DNA from: Planctomycetaceae bacterium
GTDB taxonomy: Bacteria; Planctomycetota; Planctomycetia; Pirellulales; UBA1268
DNA: 64,000 nt
NCBI GenBank assembly: GCA_947449135.1
Contig: CANFQO010000003.1
Span: 1-64,000, forward strand
Direction of reading: 5' to 3'
A model generated the notes under the pieces. The model ran no database searches. It was not told where the DNA came from and was given only the letters and a program-made list of their open reading frames with translations. The position numbers and the translations under genes are program-made. Shown here one piece after another: positions 27,782 to 36,813 of the stretch (position 1 is its first letter; each line of letters begins with the position of its first letter).

Positions 27782-30481
27782 ATGCAACGACGGACGTTCT
27801 TGAAATTGGTCGGTGAGGCGTGTGCCGCCCTGTCGATTGTTCCTCGGTCGGTGAAAGCCCAGGGCCCGCGGCATCCGCCGGTCGCCGGGTCGCCGGAAAC
27901 GAGCCCATACGAGCCCGACTGGGAGACGATTTCAGCGATCTTGGACAACGCAGCGGCCACGTACAACGACCCGTGGGATGATGCCACCTGCCGGACCCTG
28001 ATGAAGGGCGGCTACCTGGGAAACGGCGATTTCGGTGCGCATCTTGGCGGCACCATTCATTCCCTGAAGTACTACCTTGGAAAGAACGGTTTTCACACCG
28101 GAAACGATCCGGCTGCAGGACGCTACAACCAACACATCCTGAATCTGGCGATCCTGACCATTGAGGCCGCGTCTGAGGTGGAGTCGGCGGTGGAATCGGG
28201 AACTGCCTACAGCGTGACCCAAGACATCCGAAACGCGGAGGTGAGGACCGAGTGCACTCTGGCGGGCTCGGCGGTCCGAACCCGTGCCTACCTGGCGCCG
28301 ACTGCCAACGCGATGGTGGTGGAACTGTCCACAGACAGCGGTCAGGACGTGGGACTGCATGCCACGCTGTCCGTGATCGGGAATGCCCATGTGACCAAGA
28401 CCGCGGGTGTGGCCGGTTCCACGGTGTGGGTCACCAAGGAGCCAAACCCTGAGGGAGCGCCCTTCTACGTCAAAGGCGCGGTGGCGGCCAAGGTGTTGGG
28501 CGCCTCAGCTAACCCGACCAGCGACAACGCGACCTTCTCCCGCCTGGCCTTCACGTTGCCCGCCAGCGGCGACACGGTGAGGCTCTTCCTGCAGGCCGAA
28601 CACACCAAGAATTCAGACTCGCCGTTGGACTCCGTTCTGGCGCTGGTCAGCGACATGGATAACGAAGGAATCGTCCAGATCGACGCACTCAACAGGGCCT
28701 GGTGGAGGGCTTTCTGGCTCCAGTCGTACGTGAAACTCGCGGACACCCTGCAGGACTACTGGTACCACCATCTCTTTATGGTTGGATCGTGTGCGCGAAG
28801 CGGCGGCGACACCGGTCCCGGCAATGCGCCAGGGCATTGGGGCCCGTGGAATCGGGCGGACGACATGATGTGGTTTAGCAATCTGGGAATGAACTACAAC
28901 GCCCAAAACCCCTACTACGGCACCTTCTCCGCCAACCACGTCGACCTCGTCGATCACTACATCGAAACCGTCAAATACTACACGGAGAACACGGGACGAA
29001 AGCGGGTGATGAACCGTTGGGTTTCCCCACAGATCGCCGACCGCATGCCCGCACACTGCCGGGGCGTGGAGAACGAAGGCTCCTTCACATCGCACGGAAC
29101 CTCCTGTGGAGGCGGTGTGTATAGGGAGGAGGATTGCTGCATGGCGACCAACGCTGTGTTCGGCATCCTGCCGATCGTCTGGAAATGGAAATACGGCCAG
29201 GACAGCGAGTTTCTGGCAAAGACCTGCTATCCGCTCATGCGGGCCGTCGCGGACTTCTACGACGACTACATCGGGCCACCGGTACACGGGCGATACGAGG
29301 TCTACGGTTCCGTGCACGAGGGGTCGGATTGGTTCACGAAGAACGACATGTTCAGCCTCGGTGCGATCCGATTCCTGTACCGGGAGATCATCGCCGCGAG
29401 CGTCGAACTCCACTGCGATGCGGAACGGCGGGCCCATTGGCAGGACATCCTCGACAGGATGAGCGATTACCCGCTGCAGGAATGGGAAAACACGGTGACG
29501 TTCAGGCCAGATTCGGTCCACGACGTCATGGAGGCCCTGCACTATCAAGGAGGTGCTCGCAATACCGGGGTGATGTTCACCACGACCTTCGACAACATCA
29601 GCTATGAAACCTTGCCGGCCTATCGGATTGCCACCTGCCGCACTCTCGACAAAGGCGACATGTTCCATCCGCAGCGGTGGTGTGGCTGGCAAAACGGCAA
29701 CGACTTCGGAATGATGTTCGTGATGGCCGTCCGGGCCGGCTACCGCCCGGATCGGGTGATCCGGGCGATCAAAGGATGGAAACCAGAGCCGAATGGCATC
29801 GTTTCGCAAAGAGATGGAGGTGGTATCGAGACCGCGGGAATCATCGAGGCCATCAACAACATGCTTCTGCAGAGCCACGATGGCGTGATCCGAATCTTTC
29901 CCAACTGGGACAAAACGATTGATGCCGAGTTCAAGCGACTGCGGGCCGTGGGCGCTTTCCTGGTCGAGGCGAGGTATCGCGCCTCAGGGCAGAGCGTCGA
30001 CGCGGTGCGGATCTTCAGCGAGAAGGGCAAGCCGTGCGTGCTTCAGAGCCCCTTCGAAGGAGCGGGCATCCGGGTGACCCGGGAAGACACTCGGCAGACG
30101 GTTGCGACCGTTCAGAATGAGGAGACATTCACGTTCCAGACGTCGGCCGGAAAGACCTACGAGATTGCCCGCGCCGAGTGCATGCCGACACCGGTCGGTT
30201 CGCCGGTCATCACGTCGCATCCCGCATCGGTGACGGCCGTGTTTCCCGGCCAGGCCAGTTTCACCGTGAAGGCCAGCGGCAAGGACCTCCGCTACCAGTG
30301 GCAAAAGAACCGGGTGGATATTCCAGGCGCGACATCTCCGACCTACACCACGCCGGCGACGACGCTCTGGGACATCGGCAGCGGGTATCGGTGCGTCGTC
30401 TCCAATGCGATCGGCACCGCCCGAAGCCAGCCCGGAATTCTGAACCCCGACAACGAAAGTCCAAAAGAGGGCCGGATCTGA
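27782..30481 (+). CDS. Tat-exported six-hairpin glycosidase, GH95-like, with Ig-like tail
   Basis: An 899-residue exported enzyme. The N-terminus MQRRTFLKLVGEACAAL is a Tat-type signal. GGYLGNGDFGAHLGG resembles the opening of GH95-type beta-sandwich domains. The centre fits an (alpha/alpha)6 barrel: GHWGPWNRADDMMWFSNLG, MNYNAQNPYYGTFSANHVDL and YEVYGSVHEGSDWFTKNDMF. After about residue 800, PVITSHPASVTAVFPGQ and RYQWQKNRVDIPGA form an immunoglobulin-like domain common in planctomycete exoenzymes. Catalytic residues cannot be assigned with certainty; alpha-L-fucosidase is the best-known activity of the nearest family. It follows the SGNH esterase gene closely. Confidence 0.65.
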   Translation: MQRRTFLKLVGEACAALSIVPRSVKAQGPRHPPVAGSPETSPYEPDWETISAILDNAAATYNDPWDDATCRTLMKGGYLGNGDFGAHLGGTIHSLKYYLGKNGFHTGNDPAAGRYNQHILNLAILTIEAASEVESAVESGTAYSVTQDIRNAEVRTECTLAGSAVRTRAYLAPTANAMVVELSTDSGQDVGLHATLSVIGNAHVTKTAGVAGSTVWVTKEPNPEGAPFYVKGAVAAKVLGASANPTSDNATFSRLAFTLPASGDTVRLFLQAEHTKNSDSPLDSVLALVSDMDNEGIVQIDALNRAWWRAFWLQSYVKLADTLQDYWYHHLFMVGSCARSGGDTGPGNAPGHWGPWNRADDMMWFSNLGMNYNAQNPYYGTFSANHVDLVDHYIETVKYYTENTGRKRVMNRWVSPQIADRMPAHCRGVENEGSFTSHGTSCGGGVYREEDCCMATNAVFGILPIVWKWKYGQDSEFLAKTCYPLMRAVADFYDDYIGPPVHGRYEVYGSVHEGSDWFTKNDMFSLGAIRFLYREIIAASVELHCDAERRAHWQDILDRMSDYPLQEWENTVTFRPDSVHDVMEALHYQGGARNTGVMFTTTFDNISYETLPAYRIATCRTLDKGDMFHPQRWCGWQNGNDFGMMFVMAVRAGYRPDRVIRAIKGWKPEPNGIVSQRDGGGIETAGIIEAINNMLLQSHDGVIRIFPNWDKTIDAEFKRLRAVGAFLVEARYRASGQSVDAVRIFSEKGKPCVLQSPFEGAGIRVTREDTRQTVATVQNEETFTFQTSAGKTYEIARAECMPTPVGSPVITSHPASVTAVFPGQASFTVKASGKDLRYQWQKNRVDIPGATSPTYTTPATTLWDIGSGYRCVVSNAIGTARSQPGILNPDNESPKEGRI

Positions 30482-30489
30482 AGTGAATC

Positions 30490-30526
30490 GAGCATGGCGG
30501 AGGTGAAGGCTCCCCCATGCTTGCTC
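30490..30526. other. Stem-loop after glycosidase gene
   Basis: An inverted repeat nine bases past the glycosidase stop, with arms GCATGG and CCATGC extended by inner GGAG/CTCC around a short loop. There is no T-run. It may act in transcript ending between the rightward glycosidase gene and the leftward genes beyond. Confidence 0.35.
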
Positions 30527-30549
30527 ACGGCGCCGTTCTCTTTGACTCG

Positions 30550-30654
30550 AACGAGAAACGACCTGGCAAACCACTGGGGAGACACCCCGTAGAGCAATGC
30601 GATGATTGCCAGGATGAGGGACGCAAGAACCAGATAGACCTGTTTGATTTTCAG
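30550..30654 (-). pseudogene. 5' fragment of DUF4345-like membrane protein gene
   Basis: A start-less frame reads KIKQVYLVLASLILAIIALL and then YGVSPQWFARSFL, which matches what I know of the N-terminus of small DUF4345-type membrane proteins (lysine-rich start, one helix, then YG(I/V)SPxWFAxxFL). The codon where the start should be is CTG, with an in-frame stop just upstream. After about 35 residues the similarity ends, and the frame runs into the glycosidase gene on the other strand. It is most simply a truncated remnant. The family match is from memory. Confidence 0.4.
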
Positions 30655-30709
30655 GATTCACTCCATATCGCTCGTTGACACGCCCTTGTATATGACGCCA
30701 GATTCTACG

Positions 30710-31756
30710 TTAGGGTGTCGGCGGTGAGGAGCCGATCCGCCGGGCGCGAATGGTGGCGCCGCCGTTGCGGGCGAAGCTGTCGGTTGCGCCGACGTTGCCG
30801 ACCACGACCCAGTAGTTGATATCGCCGACACCGAGATTATCGGGGTCATGGAGATCGGCGATAGTTGCCTGCCATACGTTGCCGGCATCCGTCTGCCCCG
30901 GACCGGCTTTCTCGATGTCCAACTGCTCGATGGAAAAGCCGTGCTTGCCGGTGACCGTGACATGATGCGCGTTGCGGAAGGCACCAACCCGGCCGAAGCG
31001 GGAGGCGTGGTGGGCGGCTGGGAGTTCCAGGCCGTTGATGTTACCCGCCACCACGACATGATCGGCATCGGTATGCTCGTTGGCCACAATGCCCGTGTGA
31101 TACCCGGTAACGACCACGTTGTTGAGAATGGTCAGGGCCGCGTTGTTGTTGGCTGGCGTGATCAGTCCCTTTCCGCCATGGGTCGGCTTGGCAGCCTGCA
31201 CGCTGTATACCCCGGTGTTGACAAACACGTTCTCAATCCGGCACTGCAGGGCGAAGCGGAGGTCGATGCCTCCGATGCCCGGGTTGTCGTAGGTTCGCAC
31301 CTCGAGGTTGCGGATCACCACATAGACGGCGGAGAAGCCGCCGTAGAGGGAGTCGGTCGATTGGCCGGCCGAGACGACAGCCGCACCCGACTCCGACAAG
31401 CACTTGACGATGGTGCCCTTGTTGCGAAGCGGGAACGATCCGACGGTGCCAAACACCGGTGTCGGCTCCCCTTCGCCAACGATCTCCACGGTGATCCAGC
31501 TTGGGATCGGCGGAGACACTGGGGGAATCTCGATTCGACCACGATAGACTCCGGCCGGCAGATACATCTGGCCGCCACCGTCTGCGACAACCGCTTTCAG
31601 GCAGTTCGAAAATGCCTCGGTGTTGTCTGTCTGGTCGTCGCCCACCGCTCCGTAATCGCGAGCGCTGAAGACGCCGCCGTGCACCGAAAGATTGCCCACC
31701 AGCAGCCAGCCGCAGATCGTCGTCAGAGCCACGGTCAGCGAAGATTTCAGTTTCAT
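30710..31756 (-). CDS. Secreted pectate-lyase-superfamily beta-helix protein
   Basis: A 348-residue exported protein. A signal peptide (SSLTVALTTICGWLLVGNLSVHG) precedes VFSARDYGAVGDDQTDNTEAFSN, the diagnostic start of the pectate-lyase-3/GH28-like fold (YGAxGDGxTDDTxA). GGGQMYLPAGVYR follows, then repeated short strands (IRNLEVRTYDN, CRIENVFVNTGVYSVQAA, ALTILNNVVVTGYHTGIV) as expected for a right-handed beta helix. Activity may be lyase, epimerase or binding. It is convergent with the glycosidase gene, so both belong to a glycan-processing block. Confidence 0.75.
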   Translation of the reverse strand: MKLKSSLTVALTTICGWLLVGNLSVHGGVFSARDYGAVGDDQTDNTEAFSNCLKAVVADGGGQMYLPAGVYRGRIEIPPVSPPIPSWITVEIVGEGEPTPVFGTVGSFPLRNKGTIVKCLSESGAAVVSAGQSTDSLYGGFSAVYVVIRNLEVRTYDNPGIGGIDLRFALQCRIENVFVNTGVYSVQAAKPTHGGKGLITPANNNAALTILNNVVVTGYHTGIVANEHTDADHVVVAGNINGLELPAAHHASRFGRVGAFRNAHHVTVTGKHGFSIEQLDIEKAGPGQTDAGNVWQATIADLHDPDNLGVGDINYWVVVGNVGATDSFARNGGATIRARRIGSSPPTP

Positions 31757-32049
31757 GGTGAAGGCTGTCTCTCGGATACGGGGCCACGAGTGCGTTGCGG
31801 TGAGAAGGATAAGACGGCCTCAGACACCTTTGCAACAGCCGAAAGACCCACGATTGATTTGCGGGCAACCTGCCCCCTTTCAACGGCACAACCTCCAAAG
31901 CGAACACCTGGTCTGTTCCGGTGCATCGATAGTCCGCCCGAGGCACCGGTCTCAGCAACGTTCATCTTTGGCGATGACAGTCATACGGCCATCACACACA
32001 CCACTTCCGAACGGCGGAAAGAAGGAGAGAGAACGTCGAGGTACGGTGA

Positions 32050-33513
32050 TCAGAGCTGCGCCACGGCCGGGATTTCGAACCCCGGGTTGTTTTGATCCTT
32101 GAGCAGGGCGTTGGCTGCCTCGGAATGGTCACCGGTGTGCCGTTCGGTGGCCGGATCGAACGTGAGCGTCGGGCCCAGCCGATAGGTCGTGCCATCCTCG
32201 GGAATGCCCACGCCGTCCCGCATGATGGCGTGTAGTTTCTCGAAGTGCTCCGCAGCGTCCCTGCGGTCGCCGAAGCTCGCGGCCTTATCGCTGAAGGGCA
32301 CCTGGGTGCCGAGCCGGAAGGAATTGTTCATCAGGTGGCCGAGCACGCATCCCTGGTGTGCGTCCAGCACGTTGCCATTGGCCATCGAGGGATCACCGGC
32401 CCGTATGGCCGAGATGAAGCTCTGCCAATTGCCGCCGGGCGTCACCTTCCCCGGCTCGAGCTTCAGCTCCTCGAACGTGTCGCTGCCGGGGCGCCGGATC
32501 TTGTACTTCTCATCACCGGTGATGACGCTGCCGTCCTCCAAGTAATACTCGTTGCAGACCTGATTCTGGTATCCCGGGTAGTTCACGTTGCGCACGTTGA
32601 AGAGCACCATCTGACCATTCGGGTACTCGGCCATACCGAACATCGTGTTGGGAGTCTTTCCCTGGTCATCCCACTGAAAGCGGCCGCCGATCGCCATCGC
32701 CCGCACAGGGTGCGTCTGGTCGTCATCGATGGCCCAGCGGGCGACGTCGAGCTGATGCGTGCCCTGATTGTTGAGGTCGCCGTTGCCCGTCTCCCAAAAC
32801 CAGTGCCAGTTGTAGTGCACGTACTTGGAATGGAACTGTTCGATGACGGCCGGCCCCTTCCAGAGGTTCCAGTCGAGGTTCTTCGGCGGATCCTCCGGTG
32901 GCTTCACGCCGATGCTGTCCCGGGGCTTGCAGCAATAGCCGTAGGCGATCTTGAGTCGCGGCAGCCTGCCCGACTTGAGCGCCTCGTGCAGGCCGGCGAT
33001 GGCAGCGTCGCTCCGCCGCTGCGTGCCGTGCTGGATCACGACGCCATATTTCTTCTGGGCCTCGACGGCCACTCGGCCCTCCGCCACGTCGTGGCTGAGC
33101 GGCTTCTCCACGTAGACATGCTTGCCGGCCTGTGCGGCCCGGATCGTCATCAGGGAATGCCAGTGATTGGGAGCGGCGATCGAGATCGCGTCGACCGACG
33201 TGTCATCGAGGACGCGACGGAAGTCCGCCACTCCCACAGGCATGGTCTTGCCCGACCGCTTCTTCTCGAGCCCGGCGAGACTGCGGGCAAGCACGGTGCT
33301 GTCGGGATCGACCACGTAGGCGACTTCGACGTTTTCGGTGCCCATCCAGCCGCGGAGGTGCGCCTGGCCGCGGCCGTTGCAGCCGACGACGGCGATCCGC
33401 ACGCGATCGTTGGCCCCCTTCACGGCGCCCGACGCCCTCGTGCCCAGCAAGAGGAGCGATCCGGTCGCGGCACCGCTCAGGAAGGTGCGGCGGCTCTGGC
33501 GAACTGCAGTCAT
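32050..33513 (-). CDS. Tat-exported Gfo/Idh/MocA oxidoreductase
   Basis: A 487-residue exported oxidoreductase. SRRTFLSGAATGSLLLLG is a twin-arginine signal. The Rossmann motif is RIAVVGCNGRGQAHLRGW; the catalytic motif HVYVEKPLSHDV is intact (contrast the homologue at 17458). The C-terminal domain has NWHWFWETGNGDLNNQGTHQLDVARWAIDD with the likely catalytic His. A Tat signal fits because the NAD(P) cofactor must be bound before export. This type is greatly expanded in planctomycetes; some relatives oxidise sugars at C3, which would pair with DUF1080 hydrolases. ATG 33513 is chosen; a GTG four codons upstream is possible. Confidence 0.85.
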   Translation of the reverse strand: MTAVRQSRRTFLSGAATGSLLLLGTRASGAVKGANDRVRIAVVGCNGRGQAHLRGWMGTENVEVAYVVDPDSTVLARSLAGLEKKRSGKTMPVGVADFRRVLDDTSVDAISIAAPNHWHSLMTIRAAQAGKHVYVEKPLSHDVAEGRVAVEAQKKYGVVIQHGTQRRSDAAIAGLHEALKSGRLPRLKIAYGYCCKPRDSIGVKPPEDPPKNLDWNLWKGPAVIEQFHSKYVHYNWHWFWETGNGDLNNQGTHQLDVARWAIDDDQTHPVRAMAIGGRFQWDDQGKTPNTMFGMAEYPNGQMVLFNVRNVNYPGYQNQVCNEYYLEDGSVITGDEKYKIRRPGSDTFEELKLEPGKVTPGGNWQSFISAIRAGDPSMANGNVLDAHQGCVLGHLMNNSFRLGTQVPFSDKAASFGDRRDAAEHFEKLHAIMRDGVGIPEDGTTYRLGPTLTFDPATERHTGDHSEAANALLKDQNNPGFEIPAVAQL

Positions 33514-33593
33514 GGGTTTCTCCACTTTCGATGCCACGAACAGCTGGGGCGCGACGGAGACGTCCGGCACAGCCCCACGACCAACACCAGCCA

Positions 33594-35459
33594 TCAGCCC
33601 CGGCGACACGAGAGCACCTCGAGATGCATGTCTGCGAGCCGGAGCTTCGCGGCAAGCGACGCCGCGATGTTCCGCAGAATCCGGGCATAGATCGCCGGGT
33701 GTGATTGTTGGAGCAGATCGAAATCGGACCGTTCGAGCACAGCGCACTCCACGTCGTCCTCCGCCAGGAGCGTCGCAGCCCTCGGCTGGCCGTCGATGAA
33801 GGCCATTCCGCCTGCCATCATGCCCACGGAGCAACTGGCCACGCGCCGGGCATCTTCGACAAGCAGCCCGGTCCAGACGCCGACGACTCCCTTGGCGATG
33901 AGGAACAGGGAGTGTGCCTCGTCCCCCTGCCGAACGATGTATTCGCCGCGAACGAAATGACGTGTCGTCAGCAGCGACTCGAACACCGCCCGCTCCTCCG
34001 CTGCCATGCCTGCCGCGATTTCGTACTCGCCGACATCCCGGATCCGCGGCTCCGTCTCGGCAAACACGTCGCGGAGGAGGGCGTCTTCACACGCCTCCAG
34101 CCCCGCATCGAGCGACGGGAACCGGAAGACCTCGGCGGCCGCCGCGTCACCGAAACGATGGACCAGCGCCCGCGCCGCCTCCGACAACTGTGCAGCACCG
34201 GTGAAGAGCACGCAGACTGCGTTTTCCCGCAACTGGCCGGCGAGGTCGGCGAGGATCGCAGCGGCAGCGGCGTTCAATCCCATGACGTGCCGAAAATCGA
34301 TGATCAGGCTCCGCAGCCCAGCGAGTCCCTTGAGGATCTCGCGAACGATTGGCTCAGTCGTAGCCAGCGACAGAGCCCCCTGGACCTCGACCACGCGAAT
34401 GGTGCGGCCTTGGTCCCATAGGCAGTCGACCTCCTGCTGGCGGCGGGACCGGGTCGAGTGTTTCTCGGCGGCGGTATAGGCATGCCGGAGGCTCGAATGC
34501 GCAGAGTACGGGGGGTTGAACTGGTGGAGTTGCCAAGCCCGCGACAGGTCGGCGCAGACCCGGATCGCTCGCACGCTGTTGCCCTTCGTGTCGAGCCGGG
34601 GCGAGAACACGCCGATGCCAAACTGGCCCGGCAGCACCGCCAACACGCCCCCTCCGACACCGCTCTTGGCTGGCATGCCCACCTCATAAATCCAACCGCC
34701 CGAAGAATCGTACATCCCGCACGACGCCATCACGCTGAGCACGCTCTCCACGTGCTCGGGCCGGATCGCCCGCTGCTGCGTGGCCGGGTTCACTCCTTGG
34801 TTCGCCAATGTCGCCGCCATGACCGCGAGATCCCGGCAGTCGACCAGGATGGAACACTGACGGAAGTAGACGTCGACAGCAGGCGTAGGATCATCGGTGA
34901 GCACGTCGTAGTTCCGCAGCAGGTGGCCGATGGCCCGGTTGCGGTGCCCGGTCCGCGTCTCCGACTCGTAGACAGCCATGTCGATGTCGAGGGGACGGCC
35001 GGCGTAGAGGCCAAACGTCTCCAGGATCTTGGCGATCCGCGCCGCGGCATCCGCTGACTTGATCTGGCCGGTGGTGGCGATCGCCCCGGCGTTGATCATC
35101 GGATTCACGGGACGGCCATCCTCCTCGCCGAGGCTGATCGCGTTGAAGGCGTCGCCGCTCGGCTCCACGCCGACCTTCCTCGCCATCGTTTCAGGACCGT
35201 GGTCGTCGAGAGCGAGTCCGTAGACGAACGGCTTGGAGATCGACTGAATTGTGAAGGGGTGGCGAGTGTCCCCCACCTCATACACGTAGCCGTCAGTCGT
35301 TGCCACGCAGATGCCGAACTTCTCCGGATCAACCTTGGCGAGTTCCGGAATGTAGGTGGCGACATTCCCGTCGCGGCACTCGCGGTGCCTGTCGAAGAGT
35401 CCTTGCAGGACTCGGTGAACGGGCGAATTGTACGGCTGGAGAGGATCGGCCACTGGCAA
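33594..35459 (-). CDS. glsA: Glutaminase fused to STAS and cyclic-nucleotide-binding domains
   Basis: A 621-residue three-domain protein. Residues 1-320 are a serine-dependent glutaminase (glutamine to glutamate plus ammonia): SISKPF carries the catalytic S73-x-x-K76, with NPMINAGAI, GHRNRAIGHLLRN and KSGVGGGVLAVLPGQFGIGV in order. Residues about 345-450 form a STAS domain (SLIIDFRHVMGLNAAAAAIL). Residues about 485-610 form a cyclic-nucleotide-binding fold (FVRGEYIVRQGDEAHSLFLI, GQPRAATLLAEDD). The phosphate-binding cassette keeps the Arg but has GGMAF where GExA/L is usual, so the ribose-contacting Glu is replaced. TTG 35459 or GTG 35453 is the start. It is likely a regulated enzyme. Confidence 0.85.
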   Translation of the reverse strand: MPVADPLQPYNSPVHRVLQGLFDRHRECRDGNVATYIPELAKVDPEKFGICVATTDGYVYEVGDTRHPFTIQSISKPFVYGLALDDHGPETMARKVGVEPSGDAFNAISLGEEDGRPVNPMINAGAIATTGQIKSADAAARIAKILETFGLYAGRPLDIDMAVYESETRTGHRNRAIGHLLRNYDVLTDDPTPAVDVYFRQCSILVDCRDLAVMAATLANQGVNPATQQRAIRPEHVESVLSVMASCGMYDSSGGWIYEVGMPAKSGVGGGVLAVLPGQFGIGVFSPRLDTKGNSVRAIRVCADLSRAWQLHQFNPPYSAHSSLRHAYTAAEKHSTRSRRQQEVDCLWDQGRTIRVVEVQGALSLATTEPIVREILKGLAGLRSLIIDFRHVMGLNAAAAAILADLAGQLRENAVCVLFTGAAQLSEAARALVHRFGDAAAAEVFRFPSLDAGLEACEDALLRDVFAETEPRIRDVGEYEIAAGMAAEERAVFESLLTTRHFVRGEYIVRQGDEAHSLFLIAKGVVGVWTGLLVEDARRVASCSVGMMAGGMAFIDGQPRAATLLAEDDVECAVLERSDFDLLQQSHPAIYARILRNIAASLAAKLRLADMHLEVLSCRRG

Positions 35460-35641
35460 TCGAACCTGCGCAACGACGATACGGTCGTCGGGAACGACGG
35501 GAGCTCTCCGCAGCGAAGAGACTTCAAGAACCTTTTCTAACGCTCACCACTCGGTTTGCAAAGCACGCGGGCGTCGGCGTCGAAGGACACAGCGACCGCG
35601 AGTGCCTGCGCACGCGCCGCAGACGTATCAGCCCAAACGTA

Positions 35642-36349
35642 TCAGCCCAGAGCCTTTGCAATGACAAAAGCCGCCGAAGCCGCCAGACCGCCCACAACCA
35701 CGGTCTGGATGGCACTGCGAACGGGCTTGCCGGTAGTAAACAGGCCCTTGATAGCGCCAAACACGAGCAGGGCCAGAAGTGTGACAGCCACCGATGCCGT
35801 GAGAGCCGTTTTCACCTCGCCAAAAAAGAAATAAGGTGCCAACGGGATCAGTCCACCGGCGATGTAGGCCAACGAGATGGTGATGGCACTGCGGCCGGCG
35901 CGTTTTGGGTCTGGTTCTTCGAGGCCTAATTCGAACCGCATCATGAAGTCGACCCACCGCTTCGTGTCGGCTTTGATGGAGCTTGCAACCCGGGCGGCAT
36001 CGTCTTCGCTGAGCCCGTATGACCGGAGGATGTCATGAACCTCGGCGGTTTCCTTCAACGGAACCTCGCTGGTTTCACGTTCTTCGCGGGCACGCTCCGA
36101 CGCGAAGTGTTCGATGTCGGTCCGGCCGGCCATGTAACCGCCGAGGCCCATGGCAATGGCTCCAGCAGCCACCTCGGCCAAGCCCGCGGTCAGGATGATG
36201 CCGCTGGAATCGACGGCCCCTGACAGGCCAGCTGCCAGAGCGAACGGCACCGTCAGGCCGTCCGACATGCCAATCACGATGTCCCGGACAGATTCCGAGT
36301 CTGTGAAGTGCTTCTCGGTGTGTGGCTGTGCGGGAATGATCAACGTCAT
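35642..36349 (-). CDS. VIT1/CCC1-family metal transporter
   Basis: A 235-residue membrane protein. VRDIVIGMSDGLTVPFALAAGLSGA is the hallmark first helix of VIT1/CCC1 iron/manganese transporters, with the conserved D in MSDG. The second helix ILTAGLAEVAAGAIAMGLGGYMAG carries the conserved E and M residues. A cytoplasmic helical hairpin follows with several Glu (HFASERAREERETSEVPL and after), the metal-binding domain in plant VIT1. Three more helices close the protein. Family knowledge: exports or stores Fe2+/Mn2+. It lies downstream of an AT-rich spacer and has its own start ATG. Confidence 0.9.
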   Translation of the reverse strand: MTLIIPAQPHTEKHFTDSESVRDIVIGMSDGLTVPFALAAGLSGAVDSSGIILTAGLAEVAAGAIAMGLGGYMAGRTDIEHFASERAREERETSEVPLKETAEVHDILRSYGLSEDDAARVASSIKADTKRWVDFMMRFELGLEEPDPKRAGRSAITISLAYIAGGLIPLAPYFFFGEVKTALTASVAVTLLALLVFGAIKGLFTTGKPVRSAIQTVVVGGLAASAAFVIAKALG

Positions 36350-36813
36350 GGTTCACCAGACTAACCGGCGCATCTGTCACAAGCCCAGAGCAGCGTTCTT
36401 TTCGCACAAAGGGCGTGGATCACCGGGCACACCCGATGACCACATGATACGTACGTACGGACACAAAGTGTTTCTTCGCACGCGGGGACTAAATCACGCA
36501 CATGCCGTCGCACGATGCGGCGGACAGTTCACGAAAAGCCCGTCCCTCGCAGGGCCGCAGTGGGCTTGAAGCCTTGTACCCGGCTTTGTCGGGATATCCT
36601 GAACCGCCTGGCAAGCAGAGCCGCTCCACGCCAGGGTTCGCTGGCCGGAAGCGTCGCTCGTTACGGGATACTGAATGGCAGGAGCCCCCCAGACACCGGT
36701 ATTGTGCGTTGAATTCGGCCGATTTGCATGGCGGCCGTTTTGATGGTTTCCTTGAATGACCGCATGGCAGCGATCCGTCCCCCTTCGGGCTCCGGCCGGC
36801 TTGCCTTCTGACC
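36350..36813. other. Spacer before the biosynthetic cluster, no gene seen
   Basis: 464 bases between the divergent VIT1 gene and the ABC permease. The left 130 bases are relatively AT-rich with imperfect repeats (TACGTACG at 36449-36456). Short frames on both strands look non-coding. Promoters for the transporter gene and for the permease-megasynthase unit should be here; I cannot assign them. Confidence 0.4.

Noticed and set aside
30848-32095. 415-codon plus-strand frame opposite the beta-helix protein
   Set aside because: Shadow of the signal-peptide-bearing pectate-lyase-like gene.
32245-33690. 481-codon plus-strand frame opposite the Tat oxidoreductase
   Set aside because: Lies over a gene with intact Tat signal, Rossmann and EKP motifs; the plus-strand product has no motif.
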